The translations under genes and the position numbers were made by a program. The notes beneath the pieces are model-generated. The model saw only the letters and a list, made by a program, of their open reading frames with translations, ran no database searches and was not told the DNA's origin. Shown here piece by piece: positions 7,162 through 16,314 of a stretch of DNA of 64,000 nucleotides; the stretch's first letter is position 1; each line of letters begins with the position of its first letter. The stretch comes from JALOLV01 sp046295175 (GTDB lineage: Bacteria > Bacteroidota > Bacteroidia > Cytophagales > Spirosomataceae), in contig JBKBNY010000009.1 of assembly GCA_046295175.1 (NCBI GenBank), positions 1-64,000 on the forward strand, given 5' to 3'.

Positions 7162-7377
7162 ATGAAAATTACACTGAAACCTAAAACTGTTAAAGTAAAA
7201 TGGTTGATAGAAGGTTTTCCAGATTATTTTATTGGTGACGACAAGAAAATGTACCTTTTTTCAAAACAGAAAAGCGTAAATATGGTACTAAATGGCTACA
7301 CCAAAGGCTATTATTTAAATCGCAAGTTTTATAGCTTAAATAAACTTCGTCCGTTATTGATTAAAGTTGAGGTTTAG
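7162..7377 (+). CDS. Small conserved-looking protein beside the recombinase
   Basis: 71 aa, rich in Lys and Tyr, with an IEGFPDYFIGDDKKMYLF start reminiscent of the NUMOD4-type motif found in phage and HNH-associated proteins, then a GYTKGYYLNRKFYSLNKL segment. I know similar short proteins from Bacteroidota mobile regions, but assign no function. It is the only plus-strand gene in the accessory region. It converges on the recombinase and overlaps its 3' end by 24 bp (7354-7377). It could be a small DNA-binding accessory factor. Confidence 0.5.
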   Translation: MKITLKPKTVKVKWLIEGFPDYFIGDDKKMYLFSKQKSVNMVLNGYTKGYYLNRKFYSLNKLRPLLIKVEV

Positions 7378-8520
7378 GGCATCAAACGGACTCGTAACTT
7401 GTTTGAGTGCTTTGTTGTGTACATGTGTGTATCGCATCGTTGTTCCAATACTACTATGTCCCAACAACTGCTGAATGTACCTCAAATCAACACCCGATTC
7501 GAGTAGGTGGGTGGCAAAACTATGTCTAAGCGTATGGATTGTCACTCGGCCCTCTATCCTGCATTTTTTTACTACATTACTAAACACCAACTGCACACTT
7601 CTCTCGCTGATGGGTTCTCGGTCGTAGTCGTTTTCAAACAAATATTCGGTTGGGCGTTCACTTCGGTAATATGCTCGGAGTAGTTCTAAAACCTTATCCG
7701 ATAACATCACGTAGCGGTCTTTTTTGCCTTTTCCACTTTTGATGAAAATCGTTTTTTGGTATTTATTAATATGAGCAATCTTAAGATTAGTTGCTTCGCT
7801 CAGTCGCAATCCAGCCGAATAAATCAGACTAAAGATAGCTTTGTATTTTAAACTTTTCGTTCGGTGGATTATCAATTCAACTTCTTCTTTGCTCAATACT
7901 GACGGCAACAGCTTGGGTTGGATAATTTTGGGATACTTAAAATAGCCCATATTTGCCTGTCCGAGCATATTTTCTCGGTAATATTTAAAGGCATTAATCA
8001 CAATATTGATAGAAGACCCACTAAGTTTGTGTTTTTTGCCAAGATAGTCGAGATAGGTTTCAAATTGATTTTTGTCGATTTCGCTAAGTGAAGTCGGGCT
8101 AAAATAATGAATTATCCTGATTATCTGGCTTGTATAATTGCCGATTGTCTTTTGGCTATAATTCCGCACTCTCATGTGTTGTTTTAATTCTATCACAATG
8201 GGGTGGTTGTAGTCTTCTCGATACGAAGTACTGATGTTTTTCCAGGGTTTGCGTGTTTTTATAAGGTATTGGTTGATTTCTTCGACAGTAACATTGGGTT
8301 TGTATTGATAAATTATCTGCTGTGAGAAACTACAATTTTCTTTGCCGAAGAGCTTTCCGAGCAGTACAACGCTTTGTCGTGAATTCGGTACAATCCAGCA
8401 TCGGCGACTACGGCTAAATCTTCGCTGTGGGATTTTTTCGATTAAACGATTGGCGTAAATATCGCTGAATCTAACAGCCAATAACTGATTGTCTCTTTTA
8501 TCAATGTCAATTTGTACCAT
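7354..8520 (-). CDS. Tyrosine recombinase with extra N-terminal domain, integron-integrase-like C-terminus
   Basis: 388 aa. Residues 1-90 form an additional domain (AVRFSD, IPQRRFSRSRRCWIVP) resembling the HARP-like module. Residues 100-190 are a SAM-like core-binding domain. Residues 205-380 are the catalytic domain with R239 (AGLRLSE), K264 (GKGKKDR), H329 and R332 (HTLRHS), H355 (LLGH) and nucleophile Y364 (TMRYTHV). The C-terminal TSPFDAL matches the SPLDAL ending of IntI1. Only about 65 residues separate K264 and H329, so the IntI-specific insertion (about 40 residues more in IntI1) is absent. Standard integron finders would probably not class it as IntI. The gene lies beside the cassette array and reads toward it; cassette recombination by this enzyme is inferred. 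XerC/D housekeeping duty is less likely given the N-terminal extension. Confidence 0.88.
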   Translation of the reverse strand: MVQIDIDKRDNQLLAVRFSDIYANRLIEKIPQRRFSRSRRCWIVPNSRQSVVLLGKLFGKENCSFSQQIIYQYKPNVTVEEINQYLIKTRKPWKNISTSYREDYNHPIVIELKQHMRVRNYSQKTIGNYTSQIIRIIHYFSPTSLSEIDKNQFETYLDYLGKKHKLSGSSINIVINAFKYYRENMLGQANMGYFKYPKIIQPKLLPSVLSKEEVELIIHRTKSLKYKAIFSLIYSAGLRLSEATNLKIAHINKYQKTIFIKSGKGKKDRYVMLSDKVLELLRAYYRSERPTEYLFENDYDREPISERSVQLVFSNVVKKCRIEGRVTIHTLRHSFATHLLESGVDLRYIQQLLGHSSIGTTMRYTHVHNKALKQVTSPFDALNLNFNQ

Positions 8521-8602
8521 AACTTTAGTGGAATCTTAGGTACTAAATTACGGAAATTTGTTGGATTTTCATTGCGATTTTTTTGATTTTATTTCAAAAA
8601 AC

Positions 8603-8680
8603 AAACCTCCAAGGTCTGTCAGACGCTTGGAGGTTATTGAGGAGTGTAAACCTCCAAGGTCTTTGATACCTTGGAGGTTT
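8603..8680. repeat. Twin REP-like palindromes
   Basis: Two hairpins share AACCTCCAAG arms. The first is 8603-8635. The second pairs AAACCTCCAAGGT 8648-8660 with ACCTTGGAGGTTT 8668-8680, a perfect 13-bp stem. Such interspersed palindromes occur between genes in many Bacteroidota genomes. Here they separate the recombinase from the M16 protease and could also end the protease transcript. Confidence 0.7.
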
Positions 8681-8695
8681 GAAATAAATTATTTA

Positions 8696-11500
8696 TTATT
8701 TCTTGGTTTCGGGCAATAACACGATTCTGATAAAATTATCACCATTGAAATACTTATTTGCTGTTGCTTTTGTACTTGCAGGTGTAATTTTTTCGAGTTC
8801 TTCGTTGTTTTTCAAAACGTCTTTTGCATCTTCGCCAATAAGATATTTACTCGACAAATAACTCGCCCAGAAATTATTATCTTTGAGTTGCTCTTCGGTG
8901 TCGCGTTTATCTTCTGCCTTAAATTTATCAATGTCTTTTTGGTCGGCTCCATTCTGGCGAATCTTGTTAAGTTCGTCTAAAGTAGCATTGATTAATTTCT
9001 CAACATTCTCAGGCGAACATCCGAAATTTACTTGCAAACTATAACGCTGTGCTGGTACTTTTGATGCACTTGCCGAACACCTTGGGCTGTAAACACCACT
9101 TTCTTCTTCACGGAGTCTATCAATAAGTTTTAATTGCAGAATCTCTCCCAAAGCACTGATTTGCTGGCTGTTATCTTTATTGTACTCTAATGCTCCTCCC
9201 AAATACAAAGTTACACTTGCCTTGTTTTCAGTACCTTTATAAATCGTCTTTGAAACTTTTCCTTTTGGTGGATAAATTTTCAAATCTTTGAAGGTCTCTT
9301 TTCGTTTGATGCTGGGCAAACCACCGATGTATTTTTCGAGCAATGGTTTGGCTGTTTCGGGATTGATATTGCCAACAAACGTAAAGATAAAATCAGAAGC
9401 ATCGGCAAAACGCTCTTTGTAAATTGCTAATGCTCGGTCTGGGTTAATCTTCTCGAATCGTTCGACCGTCATTGGCATTCTTCTTGGATGATAGCTACTC
9501 AAAATCGCCGATACACTATCGCCAAAAACCTTTTCTGGAGTTGGATTTTTGATGAGATTGCCCAACAAATCTTTTTGGTTATTCATAAAACCTTTTACGG
9601 CATCTTCGTCTTTGCGAGGTTTTGTAAATTGAGCATAAACCAATTGTAATGCCGTTTCAAAATCTTTTACCGATGACGAACCAAAGATGTTTTCGGATGT
9701 TGCTCCAACCGAGGCATTTACACGAGCGATTTTGCCCGTCATGTATTTACGAAGCTGAATAGCATTGAAATCGGCAATTCCGCTCACGCCAACCACTGTC
9801 GATGCTAAGGAAGCGTTGTCGGCATCTGCATCGCCGTAGAGGTTTGTACCACCATAACTCGCACCACGAATCTGAATTTCGTCGTTTTTGAAATCAGTTG
9901 GCTTGATAATGGCTCTTGCTCCGTTGGCAAAAGTAAATTCAGTTACGCCAATTTCAGCGATTTTCTTTTCTGCCACAACTTTTGTACCTGCCGGCAGACT
10001 CGATAGGAGAGGAGCCGAAACGGTTTCATCTTTATAGGCTGTTACATCTTTACCAGCCGAGTTGAGCCACTCTTTGATTTGGGCTTCGGTTGGCAATTTG
10101 TCTTTCATACTTTCGGGTGCCTGAACCAATACCACACGGTTTTCTGGCGTTATAAATTTACTTGCCAAAGCATTCACTTCTTCAATCTTGATGCCTTCGA
10201 GGTGCTGTTTTGCAAAATTAAAGTCGAATTCTACATCGGTCATTGGCACTTCGTTCAAGAAACAATTAACCAGCTCATCAGTAAAACTTTCAGAATCGAG
10301 TTTGTCTTTTTCTTTGACATTTTTCTCAAGACCAGTCATGTATTGTTTTTTGGCTCTGTCAAACTCGGTTGCGGTAAAACCGAATTTCTGAACTCGGGCG
10401 TTTTCATCCAAAACGGCTTTTGTGGCACGCTCGATGTCCGTCCCTTTAGCAACCGTAAATACGTTGAACGCATCAATATTACCCAAGAATCCACCGTAAT
10501 TGCTTGCTCCGAACTGAAAAGGTGGGTCAGCTTTTTGTTGAAGTTCTTGGATACGCTGCTGCAGCATTGAGTTAAACAAATTGATGGCAATTTGCGTGCG
10601 TCGGTCGTTGCCCGTAATCTCTTTTCGCTCAGGTTGTTTGTACATAATCTGAACGATTGGATAAGGCTGTTCTTTATCGGTTACGATTGCCACATCTGTT
10701 CCACCCAAGAGCGGAACATCGAATTTTGTTCTTGGTTTAGGATTGCTCGATGCTGGAATCTTCTCAAAATATTTTTTGATTAAGCCTTCTACAACATTTA
10801 CATCGAAATCTCCTACTGCTACAACTGCTTGTAAATCAGGACGATACCAGTCTTTGTAGAATTGCTCTAAGACGGCCGGTTTGAAATTTTGGAGAATATC
10901 GTCCTTCCCGATTGGTAAACGATTAGCGTATTGCGAGCCTTTCAACATGACTGGGAGTGTCTTTTCGAGCATTCGTGCCGAAGCACCTTTGCGTCCGCGA
11001 GATTCTTCCAAAACAACACCACGCTCTTTGTCAATTTCGGTAGGGTCGAGTGTGGCTTGGTAGGCCCAGTCAGAGAGTACCAAAAAGTATTTCTCAAAAA
11101 CCGCCATTGTATCGGTCGGAACTGGTAATTGATAAACTGTTTCGTCGAAACTGGTGTAAGCATTAAGGTCGGCACCAAATTTTAGACCCGTTTTTTGGAG
11201 ATAACTCACCAATTCATTTTTAGGGAAATTCTTTGTGCCATTAAAACTCATGTGTTCCATGAAGTGAGCCAAACCTTGTTGCTCGTCGGTTTCAAGAATC
11301 GAACCTGCCTTTATTGCCAACCGAAGTTGAGCTCGGTTTTTAGGTTCGGTATTTTTGCGAATGTAATAGGTAAGACCGTTGCTCAGTTTTCCAATTTTGA
11401 CCTGGGGGTCCATCGGAAGGGTTTGTGAAAGGTCTTGGGCATTTGTGAGTGACGGGATGATAAGCCCGATGAAAAGAAATAATCTGGAAATTTTCTGCAT
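8696..11500 (-). CDS. M16 family zinc metallopeptidase (pitrilysin-like), secreted
   Basis: 934 aa, the full two-lobed length of this family. A signal peptide covers residues 1-21 (cleavage near TNAQ). The inverted zinc motif HFMEH gives H79, E82 and H83, with the third ligand E159 (KERGVVLEE) exactly 76 residues on, so the N-terminal half is catalytic. The C-terminal half is the usual inactive repeat plus substrate-binding region. It likely degrades peptides in the periplasm or at the outer membrane. It is transcribed alone; a TAGATTTG element on the minus strand at 11592-11599 may be its -7 box. Confidence 0.92.
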   Translation of the reverse strand: MQKISRLFLFIGLIIPSLTNAQDLSQTLPMDPQVKIGKLSNGLTYYIRKNTEPKNRAQLRLAIKAGSILETDEQQGLAHFMEHMSFNGTKNFPKNELVSYLQKTGLKFGADLNAYTSFDETVYQLPVPTDTMAVFEKYFLVLSDWAYQATLDPTEIDKERGVVLEESRGRKGASARMLEKTLPVMLKGSQYANRLPIGKDDILQNFKPAVLEQFYKDWYRPDLQAVVAVGDFDVNVVEGLIKKYFEKIPASSNPKPRTKFDVPLLGGTDVAIVTDKEQPYPIVQIMYKQPERKEITGNDRRTQIAINLFNSMLQQRIQELQQKADPPFQFGASNYGGFLGNIDAFNVFTVAKGTDIERATKAVLDENARVQKFGFTATEFDRAKKQYMTGLEKNVKEKDKLDSESFTDELVNCFLNEVPMTDVEFDFNFAKQHLEGIKIEEVNALASKFITPENRVVLVQAPESMKDKLPTEAQIKEWLNSAGKDVTAYKDETVSAPLLSSLPAGTKVVAEKKIAEIGVTEFTFANGARAIIKPTDFKNDEIQIRGASYGGTNLYGDADADNASLASTVVGVSGIADFNAIQLRKYMTGKIARVNASVGATSENIFGSSSVKDFETALQLVYAQFTKPRKDEDAVKGFMNNQKDLLGNLIKNPTPEKVFGDSVSAILSSYHPRRMPMTVERFEKINPDRALAIYKERFADASDFIFTFVGNINPETAKPLLEKYIGGLPSIKRKETFKDLKIYPPKGKVSKTIYKGTENKASVTLYLGGALEYNKDNSQQISALGEILQLKLIDRLREEESGVYSPRCSASASKVPAQRYSLQVNFGCSPENVEKLINATLDELNKIRQNGADQKDIDKFKAEDKRDTEEQLKDNNFWASYLSSKYLIGEDAKDVLKNNEELEKITPASTKATANKYFNGDNFIRIVLLPETKK

Positions 11501-11591
11501 AATGAATGTAGGATGATGGTTGTGGTAAATGTTAAGTTTTAAGTAACACTTTTCATTGAAACGAAAACTATTGTATTTTATTGAATGTTCG

Positions 11592-11599
11592 CAAATCTA
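11592..11599 (-). promoter_or_regulatory. Possible -7 element (TAGATTTG) for the M16 gene
   Basis: Matches the Bacteroidota TAnnTTTG consensus on the minus strand, 92 nt upstream of the start codon. No clear -33 TTTG partner is seen. Confidence 0.3.
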
Positions 11600-11763
11600 T
11601 TGAGTTTTTTTGGATTCTTTTTAAGATTTATTAAGGATTCTATAGCAAGTGGGCAGGTTTGTGAATATTCGGTCTGACTATCGTCCGACCTTGGTTTTAA
11701 AATTTGGTCGTTCTAAACAAAAGCTATTTCTATGAGTTTTCATTCATAAAAACCATTTTATCA

Positions 11764-13305
11764 ATGACGATTCGATTAATTCTTGGCGACCAATTAAATC
11801 ATAAGCATTCTTGGTTTAATTCAATTTCAGAGGAAGTAATTTATGTGATGATGGAGGTACGACAAGAAACAGATTATGCCAAACACCATATTCAGAAAGT
11901 GCTTGCTTTTTTTTCGGCGATGAGAAATTTTGCCGATGAATTGGGTCGAAATGCACATAAAGTTGAATATTTTAAGTTAGATGATGCCGAAAATACACAA
12001 ACAATCATTGGTAATCTCAAAAAACTCATTGAAAAATATCCTGTAAGTCACTTTGAATATCTGCTACCCGACGAATACCGTTTGGATTTACAGATGATTG
12101 AAATCAAAAAGGATTTATTAGAAAAATACAACATTACAACCATTGCCTACGATACCGAACATTTCTTGAGTACACGAAGCGAATTAGGTGAGTTTTTTAA
12201 GGGGAAAAAGACTTTTTTAATGGAATCATTCTACCGAATGATGCGTAAAAAATATGGTATTTTGATGGATGGAAATGAGCCGCTAACTGGAAAATGGAAT
12301 TACGATGCCGAAAATCGAAAGAAACTCCCCCGAAACCATCGTCCAGTCGAGCCATTGACATTTGATAAAGATTTGAGTGAAATTTATGATGTTGTACAAA
12401 ACCAAGAAATTGAGACGATAGGAAAAGTTAATCCAAAGCAGTTTATATGGCCAACTACTCGAACCGAGTGCTTGGCTTTACTCGATTTTTTTGTAGAGAA
12501 TTGTCTTGAATTTTTTGGAACTTACGAAGACGCCATGGCGAGTCAATATTGGTCGGTGTATCATTCGAGGCTTTCGTTTGCGATGAATATTAAATTGCTT
12601 TCTCCGCTCGAAGTTGTAAATGCCTCAGTTGCGTTTTGGGAGAAAAATCAAGATAAAGTTTCAATTGCCCAAATTGAGGGTTTTGTAAGGCAAATTATCG
12701 GCTGGCGAGAATACATGCGTGGAATTTATTGGTTGAAAATGCCTGATTATGAGCAGTTAAACTATTTTAGCCATAATCGCAAATTGCCCGATTTTTTTTG
12801 GAATGGACAAACCAAAATGAATTGTTTGAAACATTCTTTGGGGCAATCGCTCAACTTAGCTTATGCTCACCATATTCAGCGATTGATGGTAATTGGAAAT
12901 TTTAGTCTTTTGGCCGGTATTCACCCCGATGAGGTAGATGAGTGGTATTTGGGGGTTTACATTGATGCTTTACAGTGGGTCGAGATTACAAATACACGTG
13001 GCATGAGTCAGTTTGCCGATGGCGGAATCGTAGGTACAAAACCTTATGTTTCGTCGGCCAATTACATTGATAAAATGAGTGACTATTGCGAAGGTTGCTT
13101 TTATGACAAAGCCAAGAAAGTAGGTCATAGGGCTTGCCCGTTTAATAGTCTGTATTGGCATTTTTACGACCGCCATGCCGACAAACTTGCCAATAATCTG
13201 AGAATCGGGATGATGTATGTTACTTGGGGGAAAATACCCGAAAATCAACGCAAAGAAATTATCAATCAAGCCGAAATTTATCTCAGTCGTCTTGATGAAT
13301 TGTAG
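11764..13305 (+). CDS. FeS-type prokaryotic (6-4) photolyase / cryptochrome family protein
   Basis: 513 aa from the ATG at 11764, chosen because MTIRLILGDQL begins the family's N-terminal photolyase-related domain; the 20 codons upstream are not family-like. The protein belongs to the DPRP/FeS-BCP class (PhrB, CryB), which binds FAD and a [4Fe-4S] cluster and repairs UV (6-4) photoproducts. The four cluster cysteines are present at C354 (MNCLKHS), C442 and C445 (YCEGC) and C458 (RACPF), with the same spacing as PhrB of Agrobacterium. It is transcribed alone. Confidence 0.9.
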   Translation: MTIRLILGDQLNHKHSWFNSISEEVIYVMMEVRQETDYAKHHIQKVLAFFSAMRNFADELGRNAHKVEYFKLDDAENTQTIIGNLKKLIEKYPVSHFEYLLPDEYRLDLQMIEIKKDLLEKYNITTIAYDTEHFLSTRSELGEFFKGKKTFLMESFYRMMRKKYGILMDGNEPLTGKWNYDAENRKKLPRNHRPVEPLTFDKDLSEIYDVVQNQEIETIGKVNPKQFIWPTTRTECLALLDFFVENCLEFFGTYEDAMASQYWSVYHSRLSFAMNIKLLSPLEVVNASVAFWEKNQDKVSIAQIEGFVRQIIGWREYMRGIYWLKMPDYEQLNYFSHNRKLPDFFWNGQTKMNCLKHSLGQSLNLAYAHHIQRLMVIGNFSLLAGIHPDEVDEWYLGVYIDALQWVEITNTRGMSQFADGGIVGTKPYVSSANYIDKMSDYCEGCFYDKAKKVGHRACPFNSLYWHFYDRHADKLANNLRIGMMYVTWGKIPENQRKEIINQAEIYLSRLDEL

Positions 13306-13321
13306 TATTTGGTTAGATTTG
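13292..13321 (+). promoter_or_regulatory. Candidate Bacteroidota promoter for the CHAT protease gene
   Basis: TTG at 13292-13294, then 19 nt, then TAGATTTG at 13314-13321, matching -33 TTG / -7 TAnnTTTG. It lies across the 3' end of the photolyase gene, 22 nt before the ATG at 13344, giving a short leader. Confidence 0.5.
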
Positions 13322-13343
13322 TTGAAAGAATCCAGAATAGTCC

Positions 13344-16277
13344 ATGAAAAACCTTTTTTTGTCAATTTTATTCATTTTTTCATTCATCCAACTTCATGCT
13401 CAAACCAAAAATAAGCTTTCGGCAGCCGATAGCCTCCATTTTTGTGGATACTATAAAGAAGAAATTGTTCTGCGAAAAGCTGCACCACAAAATATTCTCG
13501 AAAATCGAATTCTTTTAGACAATGCTCAGGTTAACCTTTATTTACAATCACAAGAAATTGAAAAGGCAAAAACTCTATTTGATAAAGTTTTAGCCGATTA
13601 TAGAAAAAGTACAAATCAGAAAAGTATTGAGTTTTACATTAACCTCTCTCAAGCGAGGGTTTTGCGTGGACAAGAAAAATGGGGAGAGGCGGTTGATTTT
13701 TTGAAAAAACTGGAAGGTGTAAAGCGTAAGAAAACTATTTATGATGGAATCTTACTGATAGAATTAGGGCAAAATAGTGAGTATGTAGATGCGGTAAGTG
13801 TTTATCAATCAGCGATTAAGGTGCTACAGAAGAATAGTTTGCAGAATCATTACGCTACCGCATTGGCTTACAATAATTTGGCTTTTTGCTACGGTAAAGT
13901 TGACATGATTAAAGAGGCTTTGAGTATCAATGGGAAATCACTTGAAATCTGGTCAAAGTACTATCGTCAGGATGTAAATATACTCTCTACTTCTTACAAT
14001 AATGCAATTTATGATTATCTTGATTATGGAGATAGAGATAAATGCCAGAAATATCAAAAGGCATTTGAAGCGATTATGAATGAGCATTTTGTGAGGTTTT
14101 CGAGCGGTAAATTCATTCCAAAAGGTAATTATGATGACCTACACGCCCGAATGATGTTTCACCTTAGTAGTGTTCGGTATTATGGTGAGTTTTTCGACCC
14201 AAACAAAATTGGAAATCATCTGCAAAGTTTGGAAGAGGTCTTTAAAAAATGCCCCAAAACATATTACGAAAAGGAATTTTATGTGTTGCCTGCGGCTTAT
14301 GATGCTGCTTCTTATGCTTACAGAATAAAAGGGGATTATACAAACGCTTTGAAATATAACGCAATTTCGGAGAAAATTGCTCAAAGCGATTTTGAAAAAA
14401 TGAAGGCCCAAGCCATGTATGCCATGATTCATTATGAGCAAAAACAATACTCTAAATCTTTACAATTTGCCGAAAAAAGCCTCAAGTCCATGGAGTATAA
14501 TGGTAAAGGGACAAGTTTTATGACGTTGAGCGTACTCAAAGCCGAACTCTTAGCAAATCTCAATCGGTCGGTTGAGGCTACCAAGGTTTTGCAAGAAGTC
14601 TTTAAATTGATGTTAAAAAAAAATAAAGAATTTTCACGAATCCAAATTTCTGATTTTGGAGAAATCTCATCCACCTATTATATCAATATTTTTATTCACT
14701 CAGGCTTGGTTTACAGAAGAATTTATGAACTGAATGGACGAAAAAAGGCCGATTTGAAAACCATGAAGCATTTTTTCAAATTAGCGGCGGCGATGTTTGA
14801 GCGGTATTATCAAAAAGGTATTTTTAACCCAAGTCTCGACCAATATTTGCGGAACATAAAAGAAGGATTGCTCTATGCTGATGCCAGAGATAGTAGTGTA
14901 AAAGAGGAACTTTATGCTTCGTTGAATACACTCGAAAGTATTGGTTCTCAGCATCTTTGGCAGCGATTTATTTTGAGAAACGAGGAAAATTTGAATCTTT
15001 CTAAAGAACTTTTGACTAAGAAGAATGAATTGCAATTAAGAATAAATGCACTTGAAAACTCAGGAAAAAATACAACAATCGAATTGGAATCTACAAAGCG
15101 AGAGTTAGTAAAAATTGAAGAGGAAATCTATAAACAAAATCCTGATTTTAAGCGGTTTTCGGATTCTAATTTTGATTTAAAACTAATTCAACAGAAGCTC
15201 ACAAATGATAGGATTTTCGTAAAATATACCGTAACAGACAGCACAGTTTTTGCTCATGTAATTGCCAAGAATGATTTAAAAGTTTTTAAGCTGGGTGCAA
15301 AGAATAAAATCGAATCATTATCAAAAAGTTACTACCAAAAACTTTCAAATATTGACTTCGGGTTTATCAAACAGTCGAAAGAATTGTATCAGATTTTAAT
15401 TGAACCTCTAAAAATTGATGCCGATAAAACAGATTTCATAACCGAAGATTTTTTGAGCTACATTCCATTTGAAACATTGACCGACAAAAAGGGGAAATTA
15501 TTATTAACACAAACCGATATTTCTTATAATTACTCGCTCAAACTTTGGAGTGTATCAACTTTAAAATTAGGTAATTATAGTTTAAATCTGACGGGTTTTG
15601 CACCCGAATACAGGGCTGATGTTGTAGCTTCGAGAGATGCTAATAATAGGTTGCTTTATACAGCGTCTGAATTAGAAAAAATCGCCGAAACATTCAGAAA
15701 TACCCAGATTTTTAAGAGTATTTCGGCCACAAAACAGAATTTTTTAAGTAGTATCGGTCAGAGTAAAATTCATCATTTGGCAATGCACTCATTGCTCAAC
15801 CAGAATGACTACGAGCAGTCGAGTTTATTGTTTCAGAATAACGAGAAGCTGTATTTTAATGAATTGTATTCGCTTAATTTTCCGTCCGAATTGGTGGTTT
15901 TGAGTGCTTGTAATACAGGAGTGGGACAGTTACAAAATGGTGAGGGTTTGATGAGCATCAGCAGGGCATTGAATTACGCGGGAGTCAAATCGTTGGTGCA
16001 TAGTCTTTGGCAAGTGCCAGACAAAGAAACCGCCGAATTGATGGCCTATTTCTACCAAAATCTTGCCGATGGACTATCGAAAGATATGGCTTTGGCTCAA
16101 TCAAAACGACATTTTATTGATAAAAATCCTGCAAAAAATCATCCGTATTACTGGGCAGGTTTTGTGCTGAATGGAGATAATCAACCCATCGAAGATGGAT
16201 TGTCTATGTGGATTTTTGCTTTGGCTGGTTCAATAATTTTGGTTGGTGGAATTTGGTTTTTGAGGCAAAGAAAATGA
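13344..16277 (+). CDS. TPR-CHAT caspase-like protease, exported and membrane-anchored
   Basis: 977 aa. A signal peptide occupies residues 1-19 (LHAQ). TPR-like helices extend over about residues 50-500, a coiled coil lies near 555-610, and a CHAT domain occupies about 640-930. The catalytic dyad is visible: H815 in LAMHS and C856 in LSACNTGVG, followed by GEGLMSISRALNYAG. A transmembrane helix (about 953-971) and an RQRK tail close the protein, so the protease faces the periplasm. CHAT proteases are caspase relatives that cut partner proteins on a signal. It converges on an anti-sigma-like TPR protein and ECF sigma factor, suggesting control of that pair by proteolysis; this is inferred. Confidence 0.9.
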   Translation: MKNLFLSILFIFSFIQLHAQTKNKLSAADSLHFCGYYKEEIVLRKAAPQNILENRILLDNAQVNLYLQSQEIEKAKTLFDKVLADYRKSTNQKSIEFYINLSQARVLRGQEKWGEAVDFLKKLEGVKRKKTIYDGILLIELGQNSEYVDAVSVYQSAIKVLQKNSLQNHYATALAYNNLAFCYGKVDMIKEALSINGKSLEIWSKYYRQDVNILSTSYNNAIYDYLDYGDRDKCQKYQKAFEAIMNEHFVRFSSGKFIPKGNYDDLHARMMFHLSSVRYYGEFFDPNKIGNHLQSLEEVFKKCPKTYYEKEFYVLPAAYDAASYAYRIKGDYTNALKYNAISEKIAQSDFEKMKAQAMYAMIHYEQKQYSKSLQFAEKSLKSMEYNGKGTSFMTLSVLKAELLANLNRSVEATKVLQEVFKLMLKKNKEFSRIQISDFGEISSTYYINIFIHSGLVYRRIYELNGRKKADLKTMKHFFKLAAAMFERYYQKGIFNPSLDQYLRNIKEGLLYADARDSSVKEELYASLNTLESIGSQHLWQRFILRNEENLNLSKELLTKKNELQLRINALENSGKNTTIELESTKRELVKIEEEIYKQNPDFKRFSDSNFDLKLIQQKLTNDRIFVKYTVTDSTVFAHVIAKNDLKVFKLGAKNKIESLSKSYYQKLSNIDFGFIKQSKELYQILIEPLKIDADKTDFITEDFLSYIPFETLTDKKGKLLLTQTDISYNYSLKLWSVSTLKLGNYSLNLTGFAPEYRADVVASRDANNRLLYTASELEKIAETFRNTQIFKSISATKQNFLSSIGQSKIHHLAMHSLLNQNDYEQSSLLFQNNEKLYFNELYSLNFPSELVVLSACNTGVGQLQNGEGLMSISRALNYAGVKSLVHSLWQVPDKETAELMAYFYQNLADGLSKDMALAQSKRHFIDKNPAKNHPYYWAGFVLNGDNQPIEDGLSMWIFALAGSIILVGGIWFLRQRK

Positions 16278-16314
16278 ATACTTATTTATCTCAAAATTTG
16301 ATTAGACATTTTAC

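Larger units (their letters stand above)
94..8520 (-). mobile_element. Integron-like gene-cassette array with its own tyrosine recombinase
   Basis: Seven structured sites (94-185, 822-909, 2371-2457, 3336-3421, 4917-5006, 6335-6393, 6884-6945) alternate with minus-strand genes and lie beside a minus-strand tyrosine recombinase (7354-8520). Five sites share attC layout: 7-bp outer inverted boxes, 5-nt and 4-5-nt spacers, inner inverted boxes and an AT-rich centre. Genes at 1852, 2784, 3859 and 5294 start 17-18 nt downstream of a site, as in integron cassettes. Recombinase and cassettes point the same way, as reported for Treponema-type integrons. Cassettes carry single genes, overlapping gene pairs, or no recognisable gene (186-821). 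The array continues beyond the left edge. Layout is seen; the claim of cassette recombination is inferred. Confidence 0.7.

Noticed and set aside
7354..8520. Housekeeping XerC/XerD
   Set aside because: The N-terminal extra domain, adjacency to palindromic sites and IntI-like end are not typical of XerC/D, although a Xer origin cannot be excluded.
10079..11178. Many open frames antisense to the M16 protease
   Set aside because: Shadows of a well-supported gene with zinc motif and signal peptide.
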